From: Mesorhizobium sp. 113-3-3
GTDB taxonomy: Bacteria; Pseudomonadota; Alphaproteobacteria; Rhizobiales; Rhizobiaceae
Assembly: GCF_016756495.1 (NCBI RefSeq)
Contig: NZ_AP023243.1
Location: 5,832,501-5,896,500 of the forward strand
Length of the DNA: 64,000 nucleotides
Direction: 5' to 3'
Below the pieces are notes generated by a model that saw only the letters and a list, made by a program, of their open reading frames with translations, was not told where the DNA came from and did not search any database. Shown piece by piece: positions 35,600 through 44,094 of the stretch (its first letter is position 1; the number at the start of each line of letters is the position of its first letter). The position numbers and the translations under genes are program-made.

Positions 35600-36537
35600 C
35601 AGCGTGCCTCCTTTTCGTTCACCATGCGCATGAAGCCGGTGTACTTCACGAAGATGAGCACCACGGCCAGGATGATCAGCAACGTAAGCCAGGACAGTGC
35701 GGCGCCGTATCCGAGATTGAAGAAACGGAAATTCACGCGCGCCAGATAGACGCTGAGCAGATCGGTGGCGAAGTCGGGGCCGCCCCGGGTGATGATGTAG
35801 ACCGTGTCGTAGGTTCGGATGGCGTCGACGATCCGCAGCAGACTTGCGATGACGATTACCGGCTTAAGCATCGGAAGCGTGACCATGAAGAAGGTCTGAA
35901 CAGGCGAGGCGCCGTCAATTGCCGCTGCCTCGAAGGGACTCTTCGGCAGCGCCGACAGGCCGGCAAAGATGATGAGGAACATGAACGGCGTCCATTGCCA
36001 GACGTCGACCAGCACCATGGAAGCCATGGCGCTGACTTTTTCGCCAGCCCACGGCTGCGGCGGGATACCCGCGAGGCTGAGCACGTAGTTGAGCACGCCG
36101 AGATCAGGCATCATCATGATGCGCCAGGTGATGCCGACCGCGATCGGCGTGATCAGCATCGGGACGATTATGATGGTCCTGAGAACAGTGAAGCCTCTGA
36201 GCCTGAGGTTGAAGAGCAGTGCGAGCAGAATGGCCAACGTAAGGGACAGTCCGACCGAGAGCACCGTGAACAGCAGCGTCAGTAGGATTGAATGCAGAAA
36301 CTGGGCGTCGGTGAGCGCATCCGCATAGTTGCCGAGACCGACAAATCCCTGAAACTTGTCCGGATCCGCCGGTCTATAGCCGGTAATGCTCATGTAGAGG
36401 GAGTGGAGGAGTGGAAACAGGCCGACAACAGTCATGATGATCATGGTCGGCGCAAGCAGGACCACGCCCGTATAGCGCTCCCCGGCGCGCTGGGCGCGGT
36501 CGCTTGCGATTGGCAAACTCTCTAGGCTGACTGTCAT
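35599..36537 (-). CDS. ABC importer permease, MalF type
   Basis: 312 residues from ATG 36537, which has AAGGA upstream; the longer frame would overlap the binding-protein gene. Six or seven membrane segments and the EAA loop FEAAAIDGASPVQTFFMVTLP. It forms the transmembrane pore with the MalG-type partner. Confidence 0.9.
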   Translation of the reverse strand: MTVSLESLPIASDRAQRAGERYTGVVLLAPTMIIMTVVGLFPLLHSLYMSITGYRPADPDKFQGFVGLGNYADALTDAQFLHSILLTLLFTVLSVGLSLTLAILLALLFNLRLRGFTVLRTIIIVPMLITPIAVGITWRIMMMPDLGVLNYVLSLAGIPPQPWAGEKVSAMASMVLVDVWQWTPFMFLIIFAGLSALPKSPFEAAAIDGASPVQTFFMVTLPMLKPVIVIASLLRIVDAIRTYDTVYIITRGGPDFATDLLSVYLARVNFRFFNLGYGAALSWLTLLIILAVVLIFVKYTGFMRMVNEKEAR

Positions 36538-36560
36538 GGTTCCTTGCTCTCCAGGGCGCA

Positions 36561-36615
36561 CGCGGGAATCGGCCCGCGGCGCGTTCCTGTTCAACGAACG
36601 TCGGGGTACCCGACG
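36561..36615 (-). terminator. Two hairpins after the binding-protein gene
   Basis: Arms CGCGGG/CCCGCG (36561-36566, 36573-36578) and CGTCGGG/CCCGACG (36599-36605, 36609-36615) between the binding-protein stop and the MalF-type start. No T run. I infer differential expression by mRNA protection, as known for malE-malF in enteric bacteria. Confidence 0.5.
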
Positions 36616-36631
36616 CGCCGGTGCGGCGACT

Positions 36632-37933
36632 TCAGCCCTTGACGAGCTTGGCCACTCGATCAACGGCATCGACCATGGCAGTCTTGGGGGTCTTTCGCCC
36701 TGTCACGCCCGCGAGGACCTCCTCGTAGATTGCCCGCTGCACTTCCACGGCGTTGGTGAGGCGGTACGGCGGGATAGCGATCGGCTGAGTACCGCGGGTC
36801 TTGAAATCCTCAAAGACGTGAAGTCCGGGGATCTTCTTGATCATCTCGGGATTTTCCAGATCCGGCTTGTAGCAAATCGACGTTTCGCCAGCTTCCGAGA
36901 AATATTTGTAGCCACCATCGGCAAGCCAGGCCAGGAACTTGTAGCCCTCGGCCTGCTTCTTGCTCGCGGCATTCAACACCACGGTCCAGCCACCAATCAT
37001 CGACTGCTGGAACTTCTCCGTGGGTGCCACCGCGTAGCCAAACTTGCCGGCGTGCGGTCCAGTCTCAATTCCGGAGAGCGCGTCCGACCAGGATATGATC
37101 ATGGCCGCCGTACCTTGGCCGATCGCAGACTGACCTTCAGGATAGTCGAACCCGGACACGCCCTGCGGGCAATACTGCAAGACCTCTTTCAGCCTCTCGA
37201 TGGCATGCTCGCCCTGCCCTTCCGAATTGAAGACGGGTTCATTGGCATCGTTGAAGCAACCGTCATCCGTGGGCGCCAGCTTCGTCATACCCATGACACG
37301 AGTCATCCAGTCGCCGGACATGTGGGCGTCCTGCCCTCCCAGACACAGCGTGTTTCCGGCCACATCCGAACTGTGCAGCTTTTTGGCGGCCGCGACATAC
37401 TCGTCCCAGGTGACAGGCACCTTGTCGATGCCAGCCTTCTCGAACAGGTCCCGGCGGTAGATGAACACGGGAATTGTCATGGCAAGCGGCAGGCCGTAGT
37501 GCTTGCCCTGATAGATCGAGTACTGAAGCGATCCTTCGGTGACGTTGCCATAGTTGATGTCGGGAAGGCCCGGGGTCGCGGCCTTGATGTCCTCCATCGT
37601 GGGCGCCCACTTGTTGCGCTGCGGCTGGCGAACCCAGAGGCTGTCGGTGGTGATGATATCGAACGTCTCCGACCCCTGCGAGAGTTCGATCAGCATTTTT
37701 TCGTAGTGGGACTCATAGGGATTGGACTCCCCTGTGATCTTTGCGCCCGTATAGGCCTTCGCCACCTGGTCAGTCAGTGCCCCTGCCCACACCGAGTTGC
37801 TGTTGAGGATGTTGAGCGTCACCTCCTCCGCATAGGCCGACGAAGCGCGATACGCTGCCATTGCCGCGGCAAGACCGGCGGAAGCCTTCAAAAAGTTGCG
37901 ACGGGAAAAGGGCAGTCTGATCGGGGCTGTCAC
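36632..37933 (-). CDS. Periplasmic solute-binding protein, family 1, Tat signal
   Basis: 433 residues. The N-terminus has a twin-arginine motif, [11 protein letters not shown], then a hydrophobic stretch ending AYA-EEV: export by Tat is likely, so the protein may fold before export. The mature part is a MalE/UgpB-like sugar or polyamine/polyol receptor ([24 protein letters not shown]). It feeds the importer encoded by the next three genes. First gene of the minus-strand cluster; two LacI-type operators lie 60-130 bases upstream. Confidence 0.9.
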   Translation of the reverse strand: MTAPIRLPFSRRNFLKASAGLAAAMAAYRASSAYAEEVTLNILNSNSVWAGALTDQVAKAYTGAKITGESNPYESHYEKMLIELSQGSETFDIITTDSLWVRQPQRNKWAPTMEDIKAATPGLPDINYGNVTEGSLQYSIYQGKHYGLPLAMTIPVFIYRRDLFEKAGIDKVPVTWDEYVAAAKKLHSSDVAGNTLCLGGQDAHMSGDWMTRVMGMTKLAPTDDGCFNDANEPVFNSEGQGEHAIERLKEVLQYCPQGVSGFDYPEGQSAIGQGTAAMIISWSDALSGIETGPHAGKFGYAVAPTEKFQQSMIGGWTVVLNAASKKQAEGYKFLAWLADGGYKYFSEAGETSICYKPDLENPEMIKKIPGLHVFEDFKTRGTQPIAIPPYRLTNAVEVQRAIYEEVLAGVTGRKTPKTAMVDAVDRVAKLVKG

Positions 37934-37993
37934 GTGTTGCTCCTCCTGTTTTCATGCAAGGCGAAACGAGTACGCCTTAGCGTTCCCAAACCG

Positions 37994-38007
37994 TGTAAAC
38001 GTTTTCA
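37994..38007. promoter_or_regulatory. LacI-type operator 1 before binding-protein gene
   Basis: TGTAAACGTTTTCA, near-palindromic around a central CG. It lies 60 bases upstream of the binding-protein start and 149 bases upstream of the divergent lacI-type gene. Confidence 0.75.
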
Positions 38008-38052
38008 TTTTTACGACCTGATACCCCCTTGTCAAGCGGCAACCCTGAAAAA

Positions 38053-38066
38053 TGAAAACGATTTCA
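38053..38066. promoter_or_regulatory. LacI-type operator 2 in the divergent promoter region
   Basis: TGAAAACGATTTCA, same class as the site 59 bases to the left. Two operators in the divergent region suggest dimer-of-dimer or tandem binding that controls both the importer cluster and the regulator gene. Confidence 0.7.
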
Positions 38067-38155
38067 TCCCAAGGCGCTTTAAGACTTGTCAAGCCGTGCG
38101 AAGTCGAAGACAAAAGGCTGAAGATCGATGAAACCAACGATCATGGTGGCGGCGT

Positions 38156-39226
38156 ATGCCCGGTAAAAAGACGAAACAGCCAAGGCTCAGGAAACGAGCG
38201 GGCGTGTTCGATGTCGCCCGGGAGGCGGGCGTATCCGTCGCGACAGTGTCGAGAGCCTTCAATCTGCCGGATGTGGTCAGCGAGGATGTGCGGCGGCGCG
38301 TGCTGGCGACCGCGCAACGCCTCGGCTACGCCGCCAACCCCGCCGCCAAGGCGCTTCGCTCGCGCAAGACACACATTGTCGGGGCGGCTATTCCGACGCT
38401 CGACTATGCCATCTTTGCAAAGATGATCAATCACTTCCAGGATGCGTTCGCCCAGCATGGCTACATCACGATTGTCGCCACGACAGGTTTCGAGCACGCC
38501 AACGTGTTCGAGAAGATCAAGACGCTGGTCGATCGGGGAGCCGAAGCGCTGCTGCTGGTTGGCGCGATAGAGGACCCGGCATTGGTGCGCTATCTGAAGG
38601 AGCCGCATATTCCGGTCGTCACGACCTACTCCTATATCCCCGAGGAGATCGTGCCCTGCATCGGTTTCGACAACTACGCCGCTACCCAGAGCGCGATGGA
38701 ATATCTCGCGGATCTTGGCCACAGACGTTTTGCCATGATCGCCGGCAGTCCGAAGGGGAGCGATCGTCAGCGCACCCGAATTGCCGCCTATAGGGATTTC
38801 ATAGGGGAAAGAAAGCTGGAGGGCGAGGAGAACATCATCATTCGCGACTTCACCATCCGCGACGGCGCCGAAGCGATGCGCGCCCTGCTGGATAAATATC
38901 CCGACACAACCGCATTGGTTTGCAATACCGACGTGGTCGCCTTCGGCGCCCTTAGCGAAAGCCGCCGGCTTGGTATTCGCATTCCCCAGGATATCTCCGT
39001 CGTGGGGTTCGACGACGCGGAGTATGCCGCACAGTTGGACCCGCCGTTGACAACGATCGCCGTGCCCGCCGAAGAAATGGGGCGCCTGAGCGCCGAGATG
39101 CTCCACATGTCGCTTTCGACAGGAGATTCTCCTCGCTTTGTGCGACTGGACTCTCATCTGATCGTGAGAAAATCGGCTTGCCCCCCGCGAGGCCTGAAGC
39201 AACTGCGCCTCGCGAGCGCCGTGTAG
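38156..39226 (+). CDS. LacI-family transcriptional regulator
   Basis: 356 residues. N-terminal LacI helix-turn-helix VFDVAREAGVSVATVSRAFN at about residues 17-36, hinge helix NPAAKALRS, then the periplasmic-binding-protein-like effector domain (VVGFDDAEYAAQLDPPLTTI at the usual C-terminal position). It is divergent from the importer cluster, with two operators between them; a matching operator lies before the DapA-like gene. It probably represses the 22.7-37.9 kb cluster until a sugar-like effector binds. The sites at 19.87 and 20.27 kb may also be its targets. Confidence 0.92.
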   Translation: MPGKKTKQPRLRKRAGVFDVAREAGVSVATVSRAFNLPDVVSEDVRRRVLATAQRLGYAANPAAKALRSRKTHIVGAAIPTLDYAIFAKMINHFQDAFAQHGYITIVATTGFEHANVFEKIKTLVDRGAEALLLVGAIEDPALVRYLKEPHIPVVTTYSYIPEEIVPCIGFDNYAATQSAMEYLADLGHRRFAMIAGSPKGSDRQRTRIAAYRDFIGERKLEGEENIIIRDFTIRDGAEAMRALLDKYPDTTALVCNTDVVAFGALSESRRLGIRIPQDISVVGFDDAEYAAQLDPPLTTIAVPAEEMGRLSAEMLHMSLSTGDSPRFVRLDSHLIVRKSACPPRGLKQLRLASAV

Positions 39227-39274
39227 CCCATCGGCTCGGCTGCCTCGGAAACGGCGTGACAAAGAGGTAAGGCG

Positions 39275-39940
39275 TTGCTGCCCCATAAGACATTTCTTCC
39301 GATCCGCCCTGCGGCGATAATTTTCGATTTCGACGGCGTCATTCTGGATTCGGCCGAGATCAAGGCTCAGGCTTTTGCAGAGATTTATTCAGAGCACGGC
39401 GAAGAATGGGCTGCTTTTATCCTCGACTATCAGCGCATGCATGGAGGCGTATCGCGCCGGGAAAAGTTCAAACATTTTGACAAAACGATACTCGGCCAGG
39501 AGCCGACCGAGGAAAGGCTTTCTTTCCTTTCCCAAAGGTTCACGGATATCGTCTTCAAGAAGGTACTTTCCGCACCTTTCATTCCCGGGGCCAGATCGCT
39601 GCTGGATGCGGCTCGCGATCACTCTCGGCTTTTTGTCGTCTCGGGTACGCCACAGGAAGAGCTTGTCGAGATCGTCCGACAACGTGCCCTGGATTCCTAT
39701 TTCGAAATTGTCATCGGCGCGCCCACCAAAAAGCATGATGCTTTCACCCGGATCCTTGCCTTGGGCCTAACCCGGGAAACGGTGGTGGCTGTCGGCGATT
39801 CCATCACCGAATGTTCGGCGGCGCTAGAACTGGGAATACCGTTCCTGGGAATCCGCAACGGCCCATCGCCCACGAATTTCCCGGAAGGAGTCCTGCCCCT
39901 TCCCGACCTGACTGATGCTACCCGACTGCTTGGATTTTGA
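39275..39940 (+). CDS. HAD-superfamily hydrolase (beta-phosphoglucomutase/phosphatase-like)
   Basis: 221 residues. HAD motif I DFDGVILDS, motif II VVSGTPQEE, lysine in APTKKHDAF and motif IV VGDSITEC. The helical cap domain sits between motifs I and II, as in phosphoglycolate or sugar phosphatases. It acts on a small phosphorylated metabolite; substrate unknown. The start is TTG 39275 after AGAGGTAAGG, a weak choice but no ATG fits. It lies 48 bp after the LacI gene on the same strand, perhaps one transcript. Confidence 0.8.
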   Translation: MLPHKTFLPIRPAAIIFDFDGVILDSAEIKAQAFAEIYSEHGEEWAAFILDYQRMHGGVSRREKFKHFDKTILGQEPTEERLSFLSQRFTDIVFKKVLSAPFIPGARSLLDAARDHSRLFVVSGTPQEELVEIVRQRALDSYFEIVIGAPTKKHDAFTRILALGLTRETVVAVGDSITECSAALELGIPFLGIRNGPSPTNFPEGVLPLPDLTDATRLLGF

Positions 39941-40032
39941 AGCCCACTCACACGCCTTCGTCGCTCCCTACACGTCGAACATGCGCTCGTTCGACAGTGA
40001 ACAGCTGCGCTTGAGCCGATAAGCATTTCACC

Positions 40033-40938
40033 TCAGCCAGTGCCGCCGCCCGACGCTACAAGGGATCGCAAGAGCGTTTGCTTGGCTGATGCCAGATGCG
40101 CATTGGCAGCCATTTCCACGCGCATCACATCGCGGCTCAACAGCGCATCGATATAGGCTAGGTGCTCGATCAAGGCCGCGTGGTTGCGCTGCTTCTCGTC
40201 GCGCTTGTTCCATTGATAGTGGTAGTGAAAAATGAAGGTTATGATCTCGTAGAAGTCATTGATGAAGCGGTTTGGAGAAGCCTCGTTGATGAGGCGATGG
40301 AACCGGTTGTCGAGGCTGGAAAAATCGTGGAACCGGTGCTCGATCTCGCCAAGCAAATCGAGGTGCGCTCGCTTCAGTGCCTCCAGCTTGCCCCAGAGCG
40401 GAGCGTGGTCTGGCTGCCTGGCGAAAAACCGCGCTGACCGCAGTTCGAACATCACCCGAATCTCGAACAGCTCAAGTGCGAAATCCTCTGTGAAGCCCTC
40501 GAATATCCATCCCGAGTTCGGTCGCTTCCCGAGCAAGCCGAAACGGCCGAAGCGGATCAGGAATTCGCGAATTCCGTTGGTCGCCACGCCGAACTGCCGT
40601 GCGAGGTCCAACACGTTTATCAATGTTCCAGGCTTGGTGTCGCCACGCAGCATCCATTCCATGAACTGCTGCTCGATGTGAAGGTTTCTCGGCATCGTCT
40701 CAATGTCGGGAAAGTAGTCGATGGGCTGGATCCGCCTGTCTTCGGGCCGTGACCTTTCGGCACCAACGACAACGCCGCGATCAACCAGTTCCTTGAGCAC
40801 CTTGCGGATGGTCGTGCGGCTGACGCACAGTCTTCGCCTCAGCTCATTCTCCGACGGCAACGGATCTTCGATATCCCCCCGGACCATAAGATCGAGCGTG
40901 CGGTTAAAACTCTTTTTGAAGACGGTGTCGGTTTTCAT
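40033..40938 (-). CDS. GntR-type regulator with two winged helices and FCD domain
   Basis: 301 residues. Residues ~10-60 are a GntR winged helix (LPSENELRRRLCVSRTTIRK). A second helix-turn-helix-like block follows at about 85-145 (LINVLDLARQFGVATNGIRE, ending NSGWIFEGF), and residues ~150-290 look like an FCD effector domain. Normal FadR-type proteins have one DNA-binding domain. It is divergent from the FrcCAB-like operon and faces a long inverted repeat at 40981-41035, its likely operator. ATG 40938 is preceded by GGAGG. Confidence 0.8.
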   Translation of the reverse strand: MKTDTVFKKSFNRTLDLMVRGDIEDPLPSENELRRRLCVSRTTIRKVLKELVDRGVVVGAERSRPEDRRIQPIDYFPDIETMPRNLHIEQQFMEWMLRGDTKPGTLINVLDLARQFGVATNGIREFLIRFGRFGLLGKRPNSGWIFEGFTEDFALELFEIRVMFELRSARFFARQPDHAPLWGKLEALKRAHLDLLGEIEHRFHDFSSLDNRFHRLINEASPNRFINDFYEIITFIFHYHYQWNKRDEKQRNHAALIEHLAYIDALLSRDVMRVEMAANAHLASAKQTLLRSLVASGGGTG

Positions 40939-40980
40939 GAAGGCCAATCCTCCCCGGGGCTTGTCCTTTTTGGTGAATTT

Positions 40981-41035
40981 TTATCCATAAAAAACAACTT
41001 GCGTGGTCGCGGATAGTATTGTTTTTTATCGATAA
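40981..41035. promoter_or_regulatory. Long inverted repeat, candidate bipartite operator
   Basis: Two 17-bp arms (40981-40997 and 41019-41035), complementary at 16 of 17 positions, separated by 21 bases. The right arm contains the palindrome TTATCGATAA. It lies 43 bases before the GntR start and 39 bases before the permease gene. Placement and size suit a large two-domain regulator. Confidence 0.65.
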
Positions 41036-41074
41036 GAGGAAGAGCGAAATACAAAAGCCAATATTTAGGTCGGA

Positions 41075-42154
41075 GTGCAGGTCACTCCCGACGGCGGGGG
41101 TTATTTGCCAAATCTAGCGAATAAACGTGAAGAACATATCGTCGGTGGCGTGGCCGGCGCCCACGACACGCGCACAAGCACGTTATCGATCGGCCTTGCC
41201 ATTTTGAATTTCGGACCTGCGCTGATCCTTGTGTTACTGATCGCCGTATTGAGCTTGTCGTCTCCTTACTTTCTCACCACGCGCAACATCAGCAACATTC
41301 TCGCGCAGACCGCCGTGATCTCGGTTGTCGCCATGGGGCAGCAACTGGTGATCCTGACGCGCGGCATCGACCTGTCCGTCGGCTCGAATCTTGCCCTGGC
41401 GTCGGTGCTGGGCGCCCTGGCATTCCACGCGGGAGCGTCAGCCTCGCTGGTGATCGCGGTGATGATCGCGTCCGGTGCCGCCGTCGGCGCAATCAATGGC
41501 GGCTTCTACGTCTTCGGCCGCCTGCCGCATCCATTCATCATCACGCTTGCCACCTTGAGCATAGCCAAGGGCGTGGCGCTGCAGCTTGCCGACGGCCGCG
41601 CCATTCCGGGCATGCCACCGGCGATCAGCGCGCTCGGCACCGATGCGCTCGGTGGGCTGCCGGGCTCGGTCTTCGTGGTGCTGGCTGTCGCCGCAGTCTT
41701 CTTCGTGGTGACCCGCACGATGGTCTGGGGCCGCTGGATCTACGCCGTGGGCGGCCGGCCGGATGCCGCGTTGCGCATGGGCATTCCGGTATCCTGGGTG
41801 CTGGTCTCGACCTATGTCGTGTCGGGCACCTGCGCGGGTATCGGAGCAGTGATCCTGGCCGGCCGGACCGACGCGGGTTCGCCGCTGTTCGGCAACCTGC
41901 TCGAGCTCGACACGATCGCCGCCGTCATCATCGGCGGAGCGAGCTTTCTGGGCGGGCGCGGACATCTGGGCAACGCGCTGATCGGCGCCCTGATGATCGG
42001 CGTCATCCGCAATGCGCTCAACCTGCTCAACGTCAACATCTTCTTCCAGCTGATCGTTATCGGCGTGGTCATCGTGATCGCCGTCGAATGCGACGTTCTG
42101 CGAAATTATCTCGAAGGGCGCGTTCGGGTGATGCAGGCGGGAAAGCACTCATGA
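41075..42154 (+). CDS. Sugar ABC importer permease (FrcC/RbsC type)
   Basis: 359 residues, BPD_transp_2 family with about ten membrane segments: LTRGIDLSVGSNLALAS and DTIAAVIIGGASFLGG. The first ~35 residues are soluble and the GTG start at 41075 has only a weak ribosome site (TAGG), so a later start, e.g. GTG around 41147, is possible. The end overlaps the ATPase start (ATGA). Together with the single-domain ATPase and binding protein it resembles the fructose/mannose/ribose Frc system of rhizobia. Confidence 0.88.
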   Translation: MQVTPDGGGYLPNLANKREEHIVGGVAGAHDTRTSTLSIGLAILNFGPALILVLLIAVLSLSSPYFLTTRNISNILAQTAVISVVAMGQQLVILTRGIDLSVGSNLALASVLGALAFHAGASASLVIAVMIASGAAVGAINGGFYVFGRLPHPFIITLATLSIAKGVALQLADGRAIPGMPPAISALGTDALGGLPGSVFVVLAVAAVFFVVTRTMVWGRWIYAVGGRPDAALRMGIPVSWVLVSTYVVSGTCAGIGAVILAGRTDAGSPLFGNLLELDTIAAVIIGGASFLGGRGHLGNALIGALMIGVIRNALNLLNVNIFFQLIVIGVVIVIAVECDVLRNYLEGRVRVMQAGKHS

Positions 42155-42939
42155 GCACGAACTCCGCCACCGCTCACGAGCACGCCGGCGATCTCGGCAG
42201 CCCGGTCCTTTCTGTACAAGGGGCAACCAAAAGGTTCGGCTCGGTCCTGGCCCTCAGCGATATCGACATCTCGGTGAGGCGCGGAGAAATCCTCTGCCTT
42301 CTCGGCGACAATGGCGCCGGCAAGTCGACCCTGATCAAGTGTATCAGCGGCGTGCATCGCCTGGACTCGGGCTCGATCGTGCTCGACGGCCAGGTCACGC
42401 CGATCCGTTCGCCAGCCGACGCGCGCACTGCAGGCATCGAAACCGTCTACCAGGACCTGGCGCTCTTCGACAATTTGACACCGGCGCAGAACTTCTTTGC
42501 CGGCCGCGAGATCGCGGCGCCGCAATGGCTGCCGCGCGGACTGCGCTTCCTGAGCCAGCGCCGGATGGATGCCGAGACCAAGTCTCTGCTCGCCAACCTC
42601 AAAGTGACCTTGCCCAGGAACGATGCCGTTGTCGCGATGATGTCCGGTGGTCAGCGACAGGCGATCGCGGTGGCGCGATCGACGGTTTTCGCCCGCAAGG
42701 TGGTTATCCTGGACGAGCCTACGGCGGCGCTCGGCCTGCGCGAATCCCGGCAGGTCCTGGATCTGGTGGCGAGGCTGCGAGACCAGGGCAACGCCGTCAT
42801 CCTGATCACCCACAACATGGAACATGTCATCGAACTGGCGGACCGGGCCATCGTGCTCCGGCAGGGGCGCAAGGTCGGCGAACTGGTGCCTACCGCCGAC
42901 AACAAGCAGCAGCTGGTCGCCATGATCGTCGGGGCCTGA
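42151..42939 (+). CDS. Sugar ABC importer ATPase, single domain (FrcA type)
   Basis: 262 residues with one nucleotide-binding domain: Walker A GDNGAGKST, signature MSGGQRQAI, Walker B VVILDEPTAALG, H-loop ITHN. In contrast to RbsA it has no second half, as in FrcA of Sinorhizobium. Coupled to the upstream permease by ATGA. Supplies ATP energy for the CUT2-class importer. Confidence 0.9.
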   Translation: MSTNSATAHEHAGDLGSPVLSVQGATKRFGSVLALSDIDISVRRGEILCLLGDNGAGKSTLIKCISGVHRLDSGSIVLDGQVTPIRSPADARTAGIETVYQDLALFDNLTPAQNFFAGREIAAPQWLPRGLRFLSQRRMDAETKSLLANLKVTLPRNDAVVAMMSGGQRQAIAVARSTVFARKVVILDEPTAALGLRESRQVLDLVARLRDQGNAVILITHNMEHVIELADRAIVLRQGRKVGELVPTADNKQQLVAMIVGA

Positions 42940-43024
42940 CAGCAGGTTTTGCAGGCTGCAGGGGCAGTCCGCAAATGAGGGGTCACCCTTCCTTCGGAGG
43001 GGGCCCAAAAAGGAGGAAACGAGC

Positions 43025-43945
43025 ATGAAATTGCAAGCAGGAGTTTTGGGCGGGCTGGCGATCGCATTGGCGTTCGCGATGCCGTCCCATGCGGCCGACA
43101 AGATCAAGGTCGGCCTGATCACCAAGTTCCCCGTCCCCTTCTATTCGACGATGGAAGAGGCCGCCAAGAAATATGCGGCCGCTCATCCCGAGGTTGAGCT
43201 GGTCACCGGACAGGGACAGGCGGCGACTGACATCGAAGGGCAGATCTCGTTGATCGAGTCCATGATCACCCAAGGCGTCAAGGGCCTGGCCATCACGCCT
43301 GTCGATCCTACAGTGGCGCCGGCCCTCGACAAGGCCGTGGCGGCCGGCATCAAGGTGGTGCTGGTCGACAACAGCATACCGAACTGGAAGGGATCGAGCG
43401 CGCTTGTCTCCACCAACAATCTCAACGGCGGCAAGATCGCAGGCGAATACCTCAAAACGGTTCTCAAGGCGGGCGACAAGATCGGCATCCTGCAAGGCGT
43501 GCCGGGCGTGCCCGCGCTCGACGATCGCGTCACCGGCATGATGGAAGGTCTCGGCGACCTCAAGGTGGAGGTGGTGGGCAAGGGAGCGACCAACTGCACC
43601 CTGGAACTGGGAACGTCGGTCGCGGAGGACATTCTCACCGCCAATCCCGACCTGAAGGCGATCTACGCCGCTTGCGGACCGCCCATCCCGGGCGCGGCGA
43701 AGGCAATCGCCAATGCCGGAATCGCCAACGACAAGTTCATCCTCGTCGGCTTCGATGCGTGCTGCGGGGAAATCGAGGCGATCAAGTCGGGAGCGGAAGA
43801 CGCCAGCGTCGCCCAGTTCCCTGCCAAGATGGGTGAACTCGGCATCGACACCGTGGTCAAGGCGATACGCGGTGAGAAGGTCGAAGCCAATGTCGACACT
43901 GGCGCAGGTTTGGTGACGCTCGCCAACGTCAAGGACTTCGAATAG
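43025..43945 (+). CDS. Periplasmic sugar-binding protein (FrcB type)
   Basis: 306 residues. Signal peptide ends PSHA-ADK at about residue 23. Peripla_BP_4 pattern: KVGLITKFPVPFYSTMEEAA, GLAITPVDPT, VLVDNS and ILVGFDACCGEIEAI. Receptor of the FrcCAB-like importer. Strong ribosome site AGGAGG at good spacing, much stronger than those of the upstream genes, which fits high binding-protein demand. Confidence 0.92.
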   Translation: MKLQAGVLGGLAIALAFAMPSHAADKIKVGLITKFPVPFYSTMEEAAKKYAAAHPEVELVTGQGQAATDIEGQISLIESMITQGVKGLAITPVDPTVAPALDKAVAAGIKVVLVDNSIPNWKGSSALVSTNNLNGGKIAGEYLKTVLKAGDKIGILQGVPGVPALDDRVTGMMEGLGDLKVEVVGKGATNCTLELGTSVAEDILTANPDLKAIYAACGPPIPGAAKAIANAGIANDKFILVGFDACCGEIEAIKSGAEDASVAQFPAKMGELGIDTVVKAIRGEKVEANVDTGAGLVTLANVKDFE

Positions 43946-44094
43946 GCGAGCCTTTGCCCGGCGGCCCGCGCCAGCGGCCGCCGGGAGGTCTCGACCCAGT
44001 GGCGGAGACTGCCCTTTCGCTCCGGCGAGCCGGCGCGAACAGACGGCGCCGCAATCGGCCCTCCACGCCCCCTTGCACTCGGAGTTTCCTCGCC

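Noticed and set aside
36536..38131. 531-residue open frame opposite the Tat-signal binding protein
   Set aside because: Shadow of a gene with clear family motifs on the minus strand, and it would run through the LacI operators.
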